From: Tetrapyrgos nigripes
Taxonomy: Eukaryota > Basidiomycota > Agaricomycetes > Agaricales > Campanellaceae
Direction: 5' to 3'
Length of the DNA: 64,000 bases
Assembly (NCBI GenBank): GCA_013368315.1
Contig: JAACJM010000003.1
Span: 1-64,000, forward strand
In this document: positions 35,000-45,865 of the stretch, one piece after another
How positions within the stretch are numbered: the first letter of the stretch is position 1
Layout: each line of letters starts with the position of its first letter
The notes under the pieces: model-generated
Database searches by the model: none
The model's input: only the letters and a program-made list of their open reading frames with translations
Told to the model about the DNA's origin: nothing
Position numbers and translations under genes: made by a program

Positions 35000-35024
35000 A
35001 CGCGTGACGCGTCCGACGACGCGT
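35000..35024. promoter_or_regulatory. Triple ACGCGT (MCB) cluster upstream of H2B copy 1
   Basis: ACGCGT occurs at 35000-35005, 35007-35012 and 35019-35024. This spot is between the H2B start (34785, minus) and the 3' end of the methyltransferase gene (35079), so H2B is the likely target. MCB boxes drive G1/S transcription through MBF in yeasts. Use here is inferred. Confidence 0.6.
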
Positions 35025-35078
35025 CGTAGTCATGCACATTACAGCACAAACCGATATTGTCATTGTTTGAAATTGAAC

Positions 35079-36173
35079 CTACTTCCTGCGACAGACAACA
35101 ACAAAAGTTTGGTACGGATATTTGAAGATCCCATTGGCCTGGTCCACCCATTCCTTATCTTCTCCTCTTTCTAATATCGCCTCGAGATCCTTGATCGCTT
35201 TCTGCTTGTCCTCAGGAGAGAGTATCGCCATATAGCTTTTACTGCATGCTCGATCGACGACCTGACTGCTCGTTGTTTCAAGTGAGTATTCGAAAACACG
35301 CTCATTTTGAGGGTCGAAATAATTCTTGTAAGCCGTCGTTTCGAACGCTTTACGCCAGTGACCAAGGCGGAACTGAGGACTTCCGGCTTCGTGTAACTGG
35401 AAAGTAGGTATGACTGAGTCAGGATTTTGTACAATGTTTGTTTGGAGTATATTTACTTCTATTCGGTTGCGAACCTGTGAAACCCAGCGAGCAGCATCCC
35501 TGTCCAATTGTTAGAAGATGAATGGATACTAGGTGAGGCCAAATAGCACCTATCCTCTAGATTCCATATCAAAGCAAGTACACCATTTGGCTTCAAAATC
35601 CTGGAGAACTCCGTGCATGCAAGTTCATGGTCTGGGGTCCAGTGAAATGCCTGAAATAAGATACATGGTACCCTGAAGGACGATGAGCCACAAACTATCT
35701 ATACACACCTGAGCGATAATGATGATGTCGGCCCAACCGTTTTCAACTCCAGTAGAATCAAAAGTCCCCTCTTTTACCGACACCCGTTCATCTTGTACTG
35801 TCTTCGAAAACACCTCACGCATTCCACTACTGGGCTCAATCGCTATGAGTTTTTGGATGGCGTCCTTCCATTCGGGATGGGCCAAAAGAGCTCGAGTGAA
35901 GATTCCAGTGCCAGCACCGATCCTATGCGATAGAACAAGTCATTCGTCCGCTTTTCAGAAGTGGGATGAATAAGCAATCACTCTACGACATTCAATGGTG
36001 GATTGGAGCGAACAGCTTCTCTAATGTGAGAGATAGCGATGGGCTGATACGAAGGACGGGCTCTGATAGTGCGTGCATGAGTAGACCCTGAGAACTAGGT
36101 ATGCAGACACAGACCTGTCATAGAGTTCATTTCCTTGGCCAAAACCGTTGGCAGCCACTCCATGGACAGACAT
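35079..36173 (-). CDS. Class I SAM-dependent methyltransferase
   Basis: Start MSVHGVAANGFGQGNELYDR at 36173, followed by ARPSYQPIAISHIREAVRSN, the classic opening of small-molecule methyltransferases of the yeast Crg1/Tmt1 type. SAM motif I is GAGTGIFTRALL. IAIEPSSGMREVF gives the acidic end of strand 2, and GWADIIIIAQ the next strand. After an intron come AFHWTPDHELACTEFSRILK and GVLALIWNLEDR. The C-terminal domain runs to VVVCRRK at 35079. The frame continues upstream to 36230, but the chosen Met matches the family start. The substrate cannot be told from sequence. The protein is cytosolic as far as can be seen. It is head-to-head with the HTD2-like gene. Confidence 0.85.
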
Positions 36174-36604
36174 GTTGCTGGGAGTTTCTATGATTAGCTC
36201 AAAGTCGGACACGTCGAGTACTTGTACCAAGGAAGAAATTGCGTCATTTCGGAATTTTTTTGCGTCGAATCACAATCGAGTCATGTAGAAAATAAAAAAT
36301 CTGCCTAAAAATAGAGCAGAAGATGTAATCAAGTACTGAGAAATTGCGTCATTTCGAAATCTTTGGTCGATCTGTCCAAAAATAGAAGAACCAAAAAAAA
36401 AAAAATGCCGCCGTCGAACCTCCTGAAACCTCCCGGAAACGCTGATCATGATTCCTTTGAGCTCCAGTTCGTTTGTTCAGCGCTCAGCTCGATTCCGTCG
36501 GCCGACCATACATATAGGCATAATCAAACGGCCTCCGTGAAAAGCTTCTCACAGCGTACTGTCTTGTGATCATGACATACCGGTAATCTCAGACTTCGCC
36601 TCTC
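36174..36604. promoter_or_regulatory. Divergent promoter, methyltransferase/HTD2-like
   Basis: A 431-bp gap between head-to-head starts. It contains two similar blocks reading GAAATTGCGTCATTTCG (near 36234-36250 and 36341-36357) and a 13-A run near 36390-36404. The repeated block is within 70-200 bp of the methyltransferase start. No other gene is seen. Confidence 0.45.
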
Positions 36605-37668
36605 ATGTTGACGACCTTGCGACATCTTCCATTGCGTCCTCCAACCCAAGCATTGAGGAACGCACGCTTGTACACTACCCAGATCAATCAACAATCTCTC
36701 GACCAGTGGATTGCCGAACCCAAACGTCTCGTTCTCGAAGACACCGTACATCCTGAGCGGTTGGCCGACCTCTACATCACTCTTCCCACCCGGGATGGGA
36801 TCAGAAAGCCTTTCCATGAACCTCTCAAGTCACAACCACTAGGCTATGGTCACCACATCGCATTCTTTCACTTTCTGACTCCAGAATCTGAGCTGCGATC
36901 TGACGGTACTGACGGCGAGTTTTGCCCTCCAGAGCCCTTCTCACGACGGATGTGGGCTAGCGGGAAGATGACGTGGGATCCCGAGAACCCTATGTTAATT
37001 GGGGAGAAAGCCCACGCAACATGGACTGTTGACTCAGTAGAGAAAAAGGGTTTTGAGAAAGGTCGTCCAATGTTGTTTGTCAACAAGAAGATTGAATTTA
37101 CTATGACCGGAAAGGACCAACCTTCATTTGTTGAAGAGAGAGTCCATGTTTACCTCCCCGGGGATGCCCATGCCAGCGGCAGAGTCAATCGTGAAGGTAA
37201 AAACTGTCCATATTTCCTGAAAGTGCTCTGAACAGTCTTCCCCAGTAAAGGACATTCCCTCGTCTTCTGATTTTGTCTACGAGTTTACACCGTCCTTGAC
37301 AACTCTCTTCCGCTTCTCTGCTTTGATGTGGAATGCACATCATATTCATCTGGACAAGGACTATTCTGTCGTCAAGGAGGGTTACCCTGGTATGTCATCA
37401 CCCTTTCATTTTAGCATTTTTTTTCTGACATGCCTTATCAGAACGTCTTGTTCATGGACCGCTCACTTCGCTTATGCTGCTCGAAGGCTTGGTAGACCAC
37501 AAGCCGGACGCGCAAATCCATACATTCGAGTACATGGCAAGGAATCCTCTGATTGTCGGTCGCAAGCTAGCTGTGCGCGGCCATTGGAAGGATAAGAAGA
37601 CGGCTAGCCTCTGGTGCGTTGACGAAAGTGGTGTAGTTGGAATGACTGGCAAAGTGAAACTTGTATAA
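36605..37668 (+). CDS. HTD2: HTD2-like mitochondrial hydroxyacyl-thioester dehydratase
   Basis: MLTTLRHLPLRPPTQALRNA at 36605 is a basic mitochondrial presequence. Exon 1 carries the N-terminal hot-dog half (HHIAFFHFLTPESEL, PFSRRMWASGKMTW, FVEERVHVYLP). After an intron at about 37197-37244, FRFSALMWNAHHIHLDKDYS holds the conserved Asn-His catalytic region of MaoC/hydratase-2-like enzymes. After a second intron (about 37392-37440), LVHGPLTSLMLLEGLVDH follows and the stop is at 37666-37668. The protein would dehydrate 3-hydroxyacyl thioesters in mitochondrial type II fatty-acid synthesis, which feeds lipoate. Related proteins are also called mesaconyl-C4-CoA hydratases, so the exact substrate is inferred. 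The frame is intact in all three exons. Confidence 0.87.
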
Positions 37669-37974
37669 GCATACCAAAATGTACTTATTTCGTTGAATGA
37701 CTGGGCTGCAGAACTATACCGTTATCATAATCTACTTATGAAAGATGGCTCTTAGGCGTGATGATCAATCGTTAAACGAAAGCGCGTCGCGCATTCAACG
37801 TTGGATGACAATCACGTGATCGGTGATACTTATTCTCGAGCGCGTTTACTTTTGTTGATCACCTCTTCTTGAACCTCAACCACTACCATCTCCCCTGATT
37901 CGGATGTAAGTTAGAATTGCCCTCCCTTTCCTGTACACGTCTCATGTCTTGCCCTCTTCTCGCTAGTCATTGCA
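37669..37974 (+). promoter_or_regulatory. Promoter of H2B copy 2
   Basis: This 306-bp gap contains CACGTG at 37813-37818 and two GC-rich boxes: GCGCGTCGCGC near 37782-37792 and GAGCGCGTTTAC near 37838-37849. It has no ACGCGT, unlike copy 1, so the two H2B genes probably differ in control. No other gene is seen. Confidence 0.45.
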
Positions 37975-38631
37975 ATGGCCCCCAAAGTGTGTACCCCTCT
38001 GTTTTCATGCCGTTCGCTGGTTGACATAGTCAATCCAGCCCGCTTCCACAGCATCAAAGGCTCCCGCCTCCACCGCAGGAAAGGCACCAGCAAAAACTGA
38101 AGGCTCCAAGGCGGCCAAGAAGACAGCGAGCAAGCCTGCTGCTGATGGTGAAAAGAAGAAGCGCAAGAAGGCCAGAAAGGAGACCTACAGCTCATACATC
38201 TACAAGGGTGCGTGTGTATCTATTACTTGGACTTGCTGTGATAACCTGACGCGTCTGGTCATTGTAGTGTTGAAGCAGGTGCACCCCGACACTGGTATTT
38301 CGAACAAGGCCATGGCCATCCTCAATTCGTTTGTGAATGATATCTTTGAGCGGATTGCGACTGAGGCATCCAGTGCGTTTACTTTTTGTCGTCTTATGGG
38401 AGCTAGCTCACTAATGTGGTGGTGGTTGCAGAGCTTGCGACATACTCGAAGAAGTCGACGATTTCGTCGCGTGAGATCCAGACGAGTGTTCGTCTTATTC
38501 TTCCTGGTGAATTGGCCAAACATGCTATCTCGGAAGGTACCAAGTCGGTGACGAAGGTCTGTCTGTGTTTATTCTTGGTCGTTGTGGCTTTGCTAACATG
38601 TGTCCAATAGTTCTCTGCTGGCGCCAAATAA
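37975..38631 (+). CDS. H2B: Histone H2B, copy 2
   Basis: The second H2B gene has the same five-exon structure: MAPK at 37975, acceptor before 38039, last exon FSAGAK, and TAA at 38629-38631. It encodes 143 residues differing from copy 1 only at residue 20 (Ala). By eye the 593-bp block differs from copy 1 at roughly ten positions: three in exon 2 near its start, about three in intron 2, a small indel and a substitution in intron 4, and the last Lys codon. The middle exons and intron 3 appear identical. First intron and promoter are unrelated. This fits recent gene conversion or a duplication truncated at the first intron. Confidence 0.97.
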
Positions 38632-38825
38632 ATATTCCTCAGCCTACCCTACATATTCTTGTGATGGTTTCTTCGTGGGGGTTTATTGAAGCCACCACGT
38701 TGAATTTTCCTGTATCTTCTGTATTACGTTTGTTATCGTTATTGTATTGTCATAAATGAGGAAATCAAGTACAAATAAGTTTTGAAGTTGGTCGCGTCTT
38801 GAACCAAAGCCTTTATGCGCGTCTG

Positions 38826-41800
38826 ATGGCTACCTTTTCTTCCTCGCCTGCCCCTCGACGTTCAGCCCGGCTGCATCAACCCGCGACTACTCCCCCACGT
38901 CGCAATAGACCTGGTCAAGTTGGCTCGCGCCTCAACACGCCGCTTCGCTCAGTCGTGAACGATAATGCCTCACTCACTCCAGCAATGGATGTCGACTCTA
39001 GTCGTCATGGCTCAGTGAATTCGGATAGGAGTTTCGTGGCTGCCCGCGCGGAAACCATTTTTGCCAAGTCAGACCAGTTGTCGGTGTCATTCTATGCAGA
39101 TTTACCGGTCGAAGTCTCGCAAACTCTGAAAAATGCAGGTGCGTTGGCCTCATCTCCTTCTATTGTACCTATCTGATCATTCAACACCCTGAAGACTTTT
39201 ACAGAGACCTCTATACTGGAGAAATAGACACGGTGACGGGCTTTGCCCTGGTGGCATCTATGCAGACTTGTTTCGTGTGGCAACATGCATTGGTGCGTAC
39301 ATCACCCTCGTTTCATTTTCTAGATGATTGACCTCATCCAGGCTGTTAAAGGCATTCCAACTTGCTACATATTTGCCTGTCCCTGGGATTACAATCAAAC
39401 CAGCCCACCTTTCCATTCTCTCATACCTTACGGTCCAGGTCGTGAACCAGGTCTTATTTTGATTTCGAACACCGGAGAGATTAGATTTTGGGACAGTATT
39501 GGGATAGGATTAGCAGGTGGAGAACATTACTCGACGACATATCTCAGCCTTCCTTCAGAGGATTTGGTCACAAATCTTCTTCGAGTCGATGTAGGGTTTT
39601 TTCGTCATATTGTTATATGTGGTGGACTCACCGACATGTTCTTGGCAGCCTCAAACTTACGTCGTTTCGACAACTTCAGGCATTTTGATCCAGCTACTAT
39701 TGACTTCCTCTGGCGGAAAATATCATCTAACCTCGCGTCAATTTGCAAAGCCCGCTCCTTCTCTCTCACTTTCTCGACTCATTCCTTCCATTTTTTCACA
39801 ATCGGCCTCGACATCGACGACCTCACAAGTAACGGCCGAGCCCGGAAACGTCAGCGCACTCGCACTTGGAGCGAAGTCTGCTGAGGGTAGTCGCGAGATA
39901 TGGGCTTTGGTCGACTCTCGAATTCAGAGATGGGACATGAGGCTGGAAGGTTGGGAGGAAGTGATGCTGGATGAAGATGTAGCAGATGTTGTGAGGGCCT
40001 CTATCAGGAGAACGTTTGGCGACAGTGTAGAAAACGATGACGCAAAAATGGATCTCGAGTTGTTGGATTTGGCAATCGACGGGTGAGTCATGGCCTAATT
40101 ACAAGATTTCCGTCAGTCTGAGGAGTATGTTAGGGCCAACAAGTTGGTCATACTGGTCTCTTATGCTGGCCCGGAGGAAACTAGTCTCATGTCAATGGAT
40201 GCGAGTGTCAGGCGTATCTACGCATTAGCTCAAATTTCTCTGGTTGGTGACATGTTCCGAGTCGAATCTGTCAGGGGCATACCCTATCAAAGTGTCAGTC
40301 GATTTTTCTGCTTACCCGGACACTGCTCACGTCGTTATGTAGACCTTCTCTTCTGGAGCCCCGATGCATCCTAGAATACAATTGCTGCCGGAAGGGCTCC
40401 TTGTCAGTGTCCAGTTCGGAGATGCCGTGGTGATGTGCGCAAGAGGTAAGCCAGTTAGCTTGCACCTTTCGACAGTCTTACACATTTTGCTTTATCTAGA
40501 GACGGACTATCAAGAACGACTCGAGTTGAAATCAGCGTCTGACCGAACCCTTGGCGTCGGTATCATGCCGATGGACAGCATTGTCTTGGTCATGACTGCT
40601 GCTACTATGATGAAAGTCAATGTAGACATTGATCAGGTCTTGAAGTTCAACTCAGAGTAAGAGCTGCAGTGAATTCTTTGCAGAGTCGTCATAATGCTTT
40701 GGTTAGGACTGGACGTGCTCATTTGATCAAGTCAATCATGACCCAGGCTATCCTCTACGGCTCCTTGCCTCTTGTCAGTGGATTTGCTGTTATCTCTAAC
40801 TGCTAAGGAGGTCTGACTGTTGTAAGCAGAATCCTCTTCATTTCAGTTTTCCACCCGAAGTGGATGAGGAAAGTTTAATGCAAGGCGCTGGGCAGCTGAG
40901 CCGTGCTGTACTGGAATCTGGTGAGTGTTTTCCATTAGAAACGACACCAGAGCTCAATACGAGAACAGATCCGGAATTGGTCCGGAGTAGTTATGACATG
41001 GGCTCCCAACTGAAGAGTAGAAAAGAGAGGTTGACTTGGCTGATTCAGTTCATCAACGAAAACGCCGTATTGCTAAAAGTCAGTGATTTATATCGAACCG
41101 TACGGTTCTCTATACTGATAATACTGTAGATGTCCCAACATTCTCGTCAAAAACTAGCAGCAGATGCTGAAAAACTGACCGCAGCTCTTGACCTGTGGAT
41201 CCAACATAGTGATTTCATCACTACGTCTGTACTCTTCGTGGCTATGGTTTAGGGGATTGCTAACATACTTTGTGCAGGGTATCCCCGCAGCACAGTGTGC
41301 TCAATGATCTCGTGTATAACTTTATGTTCGAAATTGGAGAAATTGAAGAGGGCTACCAAGGCGATCATATGAGAGCCTTTTTACGCCGTCACGTCGCAGA
41401 ATTGGGCAGAGTCCTTCACAAGGTTCCCGATATGCTCAAGAATGCACCTCAGCAAACGGGAAGAACCATTGCCGAATTATTGCCAGAATCCAACCGAATC
41501 TTACTGGTGGGTTATGGTTCATATAATTGTTTGACTGTGTCCTGAGATCTTTGGTCAATTCAGAATGTCTTACAATCTGCCTTTGATTATCGTGAGGCTA
41601 ACATCGGAGTCTATGGCCTCGAGTCGCCCATGATCAGAGCTTGGACTAGCGAGCCCGGGATCATCGACGCTGCTCTTTCCGCATTTAACCATACCACAAC
41701 AGTAATCGAATCGGGCACTCTGTCTCCCAGTGTTAAATCCGAGCTACGATTGCCAGAACTGGCCACTGTTCTTCTTGCTTGTATCCACGAACGAATAGAC

Positions 41801-43489
41801 TGGCTCAGCAGGTAATTACTTTTAGTGAAACACTACTTTCACAAATCTGACGTATCTTTTGATAGCAGCGCATCCATGGAAGACCATTCGATGAAATCAG
41901 AAAGCCTTCAACTTGGAGAGCAATTTGACACACTGAGGCCGCAAAGCTTGGAAATACTGCGTTTGTCTCGAAATCCTTCTCCACCTTTCTACTGTTCTGA
42001 TTGGCGTAATAGGCCGCAATGGCTACGCCGAAGCCGCCTTCTCTTTAGCAGAGAAATATTTGGACTATCGTTCACTGGCCGACCTGTGCAATAGCGAGAC
42101 TGTTTTTCCCCCTGAATCGAATCCTTATCTTCCCAAAATACAAGCGTATGTGGAACGCTTCAAAGAAGAATTCACAACCGAGCTGTATCGATGGTACATT
42201 CAGCATGGTAGGTAACATAGCAGCCTCGAAACTTACAAAAAACTGATTTCTGTACCAGGTGAAGTACGAGTCATTTTTGCGCAGGATTCTATGTACGATG
42301 GCTATTTGGACAAATTCTTCGTCAGCAATCCCCATCCGTCAATATCTTGGTTACATGATCTGAACAAGCGACAACACGAAGCTGCTGCAGTAGCGCTCGC
42401 GCAGGCTGCGTCAAAGGAGACAAATCTGGACACCAGACATGTCAGTACGCCAAGGATTAATTTGTGATATCACCAACTTATGACTGCCTTGACAGTTGAT
42501 CCTCAGTATTGGGAAACTTTCGTACTTGGCGCATTTGCAGGAATCAGAACAGGCAGCCGACGAAGGCCTTCTTGATGGTTTGTATATTCCATCATCTGTT
42601 CTCACTCGACTTTTCGTGGCTGACCACTTCAAACAGAGTTCCATGACGATCTTGACTTTGTAAGCGTTCACCAATCACTGTTAGACGAATTCAACAGTGT
42701 TCTGGGTAATATGCGCGGACGAAGGTCTGTGGAAACACAACTTGACACGATCGTTAAAGAGAGGGCTTCCAAATTGATGCGTACAAGAGAGTTGGTGCAT
42801 GTAAGTGTGTGACCACTCTTGCTGTGAAATTTCTAATTGTGAATCCAGATATTCAAAAACTTTGTCCGCGAGTTGCTCCAAGGCAAAGTACTATCAATCG
42901 AAGATGCAGTCGATGTGCTGACATTGAAGGACAATGTCGACACACCGGGAGATTATGCCACAGCGCTTCATTTGCTTGCTCGCTGTCAGGTATGTTTAAA
43001 GAGTTGCGAATTCTCGTAGGCTGCCACTCATTGGTGCACAGCTACCACAGGCTCGCAAAGCATCTGCCTTCCGTTCTGTTTGGAGACGGATATATCTTCA
43101 TGACGAGTCAGTATACTGTTATTGCATTGATTCATTTGCATGGCTAACAAGCATGGAACAGTTGGAGTACTATTGGAGTCACTGCAAACATTACCGATGC
43201 CGAACTAAGCAAAAGGTATCAAACTACAGCCTTCTACACCACTCTCCTCGAAATCCTTCCAAGAGAACACCAACCCGAAGGGTATGAAACAACGCCAGAC
43301 GCCGCTCTGATGGTTCCGAGCGTTGAAGAAATTTCCTCGCGTTGGCCAGGAATGCCTCAGGAACAAATCTCGAGACTGATGGAGGACTATGATGACGAGC
43401 AGAATATATTAGGTGAATTAGACGTCCTGAACGATGTCTATCACCGTGTACGCGAGCTGGCTGCACAGGAGCTTATGTGGGATAGGTGA
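38826..43489 (+). CDS. NUP133: Nucleoporin NUP133
   Basis: A structural subunit of the Y-shaped (Nup84/Nup107-160) complex of the nuclear pore. MATFSSSPAPRRSARLHQPA begins at 38826; an in-frame Met lies 27 bases upstream. The disordered N-terminus is followed by the beta-propeller: FFRHIVICGG is intronic, while FYADLPVEVSQTLK, FVWQHAL, IFACPWDYNQ, PGLILISNTGEIRFWDSIG and IWALVDSRIQRWDMRLEGWE are coding. The long alpha-helical C-terminal half is split by about 20 short introns (for example EEGYQGDHMRAFLRRH, HIFGLESPMIRAWTSEPG-like and HKSDFSCLAELYDR-like helices), ending VRELAAQELMWDR with a TGA at 43487-43489. Order and content match NUP133. I assembled only part of the helical half explicitly. 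Confidence 0.8.
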
Positions 43490-43572
43490 AGCAGAGGCGA
43501 AAATCTCTATTTTGTGTATCCTGCTTGCTTTCCATAATCACCGTATATATCCTTCTGTATGGTAGCGTATAA

Positions 43573-44196
43573 TCATTTGGAGAACGTGATGACAGAAATG
43601 AATTTCTGCCATTGGACTCGCGCGGAAAGGATGATGCAGGCAACATTTTCTTTACGCCAACTGTCCGTGTATTTGTCCAGACGCGAACGTTCCTGCATCA
43701 GCCATTGCTTGTAAAACTCGGAAAGAGCGCGTTCTTTGTCCAGCTGCGTTGCTGAAGAAGGAAGACCATTGAGAACAGCCTCTTTTGCGGCTTCAAACCG
43801 AGAGTTGCTCTGCTTTTTGTCAACTACGAAGCAAATTTGCAAGGAAGATAATACACGCACGTCCAACCAGAAATTCTGGCTTAGGGCATCCAATCGTTGC
43901 ATTTGCAACTTGTAGTACAGCTCGTTTTGAGATTGACTGCGTTTGGGCTCGGGATCAAACTCAGCCAGGGAGTAAGGGTGATAGAGGACAGATGGAGATG
44001 GTGGGGCAAGAACGTCGTCGTATATGACTGGACGTAAGTGGGATATTGGGTCTGGAGGCCCTACTAGGGTTTTAGAGAGTATCCTGGACGCATGGAGTAG
44101 ACGGTGCAGAGGACGTTGAATGCGTCGAGGTTGTAGTAGTGACAACATTACATGTCCTTGGACGATCAGTCGCGCCGCTCGCGACGGAGATGTCAT
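43573..44196 (-). CDS. COA8: COA8/APOPT1-like cytochrome c oxidase assembly factor
   Basis: A mitochondrial factor that protects or assembles complex IV. MTSPSRAARLIVQGHVMLSL at 44196 opens a basic presequence (a second Met lies at residue 17). Then LVGPPDPISHLRPVIYDD and HPYSLAEFD appear, both typical of the family. An open frame hides an in-frame 51-nt intron (43810-43860, gtgcgt...cag). Removing it gives NFWLDSNSRFEAAKEAV, which matches the family spacing FW-x6-F. The C-terminal part reads LSEFYKQWLMQERSRLDKY, WRKENVACIILSARVQWQKF, ending at 43573. Because the intron is a multiple of three without stops, automatic calls may retain it. Confidence 0.87.
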   Translation of the reverse strand: MTSPSRAARLIVQGHVMLSLLQPRRIQRPLHRLLHASRILSKTLVGPPDPISHLRPVIYDDVLAPPSPSVLYHPYSLAEFDPEPKRSQSQNELYYKLQMQRLDALSQNFWLDVRVLSSLQICFVVDKKQSNSRFEAAKEAVLNGLPSSATQLDKERALSEFYKQWLMQERSRLDKYTDSWRKENVACIILSARVQWQKFISVITFSK

Positions 44197-44324
44197 GTGG
44201 CTTAAAGTTTTTGTCCTCTGTGTTTATTCAGAGAACGACTATCTTCTCTGATTCCTATATAAAGGATTGGTCTCCAGGCTATCTGTGCATGAATTACGGA
44301 AATAGGCAGGGAATGTGTATTATT

Positions 44325-45319
44325 CTAGCTCTGCATTAGTAGTAGCTTGCGCAAAGTCTGTCTTTTCTGCTCTCCAAATCCAATCATGTCCAAGTATCCA
44401 TCTACCCCTCCGTATTCCTCTTGTAAAAAATCCCAGACCGTATCCACGACGATACCAGGCGCTCTAGTATATTCTGCATCCATTCCGACCTCCTCGACTT
44501 CCTTGATCATGGATGCTCTGGTCAATTCTAGTTGTGTATCCGACAGCGCATACTCTGCTCTGACAATGTCCAAAGGCACGCCTAGGACGAAAAGAATAAG
44601 CATGAGGATAAGACCCGATCGATCCTTGCCCTGTGTACAGTGTACAAGTATCGGGTATGCCTTGAAATCAGTCATGACTTCCAATGTTTGTAAAATCTCT
44701 GCCTGGCAGAATCGTAAAGAGTCTTTGCTGAGTCCTACAAGTCCTTTCGGTCCAAGGACATTGCGTCCCAGTATGCGAATGGCAGCCATTCGAAACTGAA
44801 GAAGCATTAGGGTAAGGAACCAACTGTAGAAAGATTCGGTACACAGGGACTCTGTAGAGATGAGGAGCCACATACATTATCTGCCACCACCGAAGCTGCT
44901 TCAGCATGTTCAGCTCGAAACTACGACCGACAAAGCTGATGTACACAGTGTCCCAGGTTTCTTGGTGCTTGACTGTATCCTACCATACATCTACTTTAGT
45001 AGATCGTCATGATGTCTGTCTAGGAGAGACTAACTATATCCAGATTCTCATCAACTGTGGCCTTATATCGATTCTTGCCTTGACGAGCCTGAGCTTGCCT
45101 GATGTGCTCAGACTTGGTACGCAAGTCAATGACTGTAGATAGACCGTATTCAGAGACAAGCCTCTCGCGATCTGCCCGTGTAGCGTCGTCGAGCCGTCCA
45201 GAACGATAGAAAGTCTTTTCGCGCAGACGGGTTTGCGCACCAAGAGAGTTTACAACGCGTCCAACGTCGCGAAAGTTGTAAATTCCAGTAAAAGACGGAT
45301 TTGAGATGGTTTCGGTCAT
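44325..45319 (-). CDS. Tyrosine phosphatase (Y_phosphatase3 type)
   Basis: A cysteine-based phosphatase of the fungal/bacterial Tyr-phosphatase 3 family. Start MTETISNPSFTGIYNFRDVG at 45319 with the typical FRDVG motif, then KTFYRSGRLDDATRADRERL and LSTVIDLRTKSEH. After an intron come TWDTVYISFVGRSFELN, a further exon (MAAIRILGRNVLGPKGLVGL), then PILVHCTQGKDRSG, the CX5R active site (Cys and Arg present), and LGVPLDIVRAEYALSD. It ends at 44325. Such proteins act on phosphotyrosine or phosphoinositides in the cytosol. The substrate is unknown. Confidence 0.88.
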
Positions 45320-45370
45320 GGAAAAAGGCCTAGGCGCGTCATTGGTCGATCATCCTTACACACGACCTTC

Positions 45371-45763
45371 ATGGACGAGACGCCTCCCCCTCCTGCAGAC
45401 TCAACCCCACCACCACCACCTATATCTCACACCGGCTCTCCCACAGATTTTTTGAAAGGGGTTGTCGGAAAACGGGTCATCGTGAGGCTCAACTCTGGTG
45501 TAGATTATCGGGGTAAGTTCCTCACAAGTGAATTCCAGTCCCGTCATCTCATCCTTTCTCCAGGCGTTCTTTCGTGTTTAGATGGATATATGAATATTGC
45601 ATTGGAGCAGACAGAGGAACATGTAAACGGGAAAGTAACAAATCGATATGGGGACGCGTTTATTAGAGGAAACAATGGTGCGTGCGCTTCTCGATTGTTT
45701 GAGAAATTTGTCTAATAGGGTCATCGACCAGTTTTATACATCTCAGCAGACGAACCTCTATAA
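45371..45763 (+). CDS. LSM6: LSm6, U6 snRNP/mRNA-decay ring subunit
   Basis: Start MDETPPPPADSTPPPPPISH at 45371, a Pro-rich extension of about 25 residues absent from yeast LSm6. The Sm1 motif is DFLKGVVGKRVIVRLNSGVD, then YRG, intron, VLSCLDGYMNIALEQTEEHV (Sm1 end), YGDAFIRGNN, intron, and VLYISADEPL with a TAA at 45761-45763 (the Sm2 motif being IRGNNVLYI). The last acceptor is the CAG at 45729-45731, which restores the family motif. It joins the LSm2-8 and LSm1-7 rings, in the nucleus and in cytoplasmic decapping. It is head-to-head with the phosphatase gene, only 51 bp apart. Confidence 0.92.
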
Positions 45764-45865
45764 CAACATCACTCAGAGTAGGAGAAACTACTCCATTCGA
45801 GAGTATGTATGTAAATAGACAAAAACTGGCACCGTCCACGACGGTTTTTGGGAACATGGGGAACA

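Noticed and set aside
38200..38523. A 107-codon open frame found identically opposite both H2B genes
   Set aside because: It runs through H2B exons and introns alike. Its repetition only reflects the duplicated H2B block.
43824..43856. A 33-nt intron in COA8
   Set aside because: The 51-nt intron at 43810-43860 gives the exact family spacing after FW, so the shorter option is not needed.
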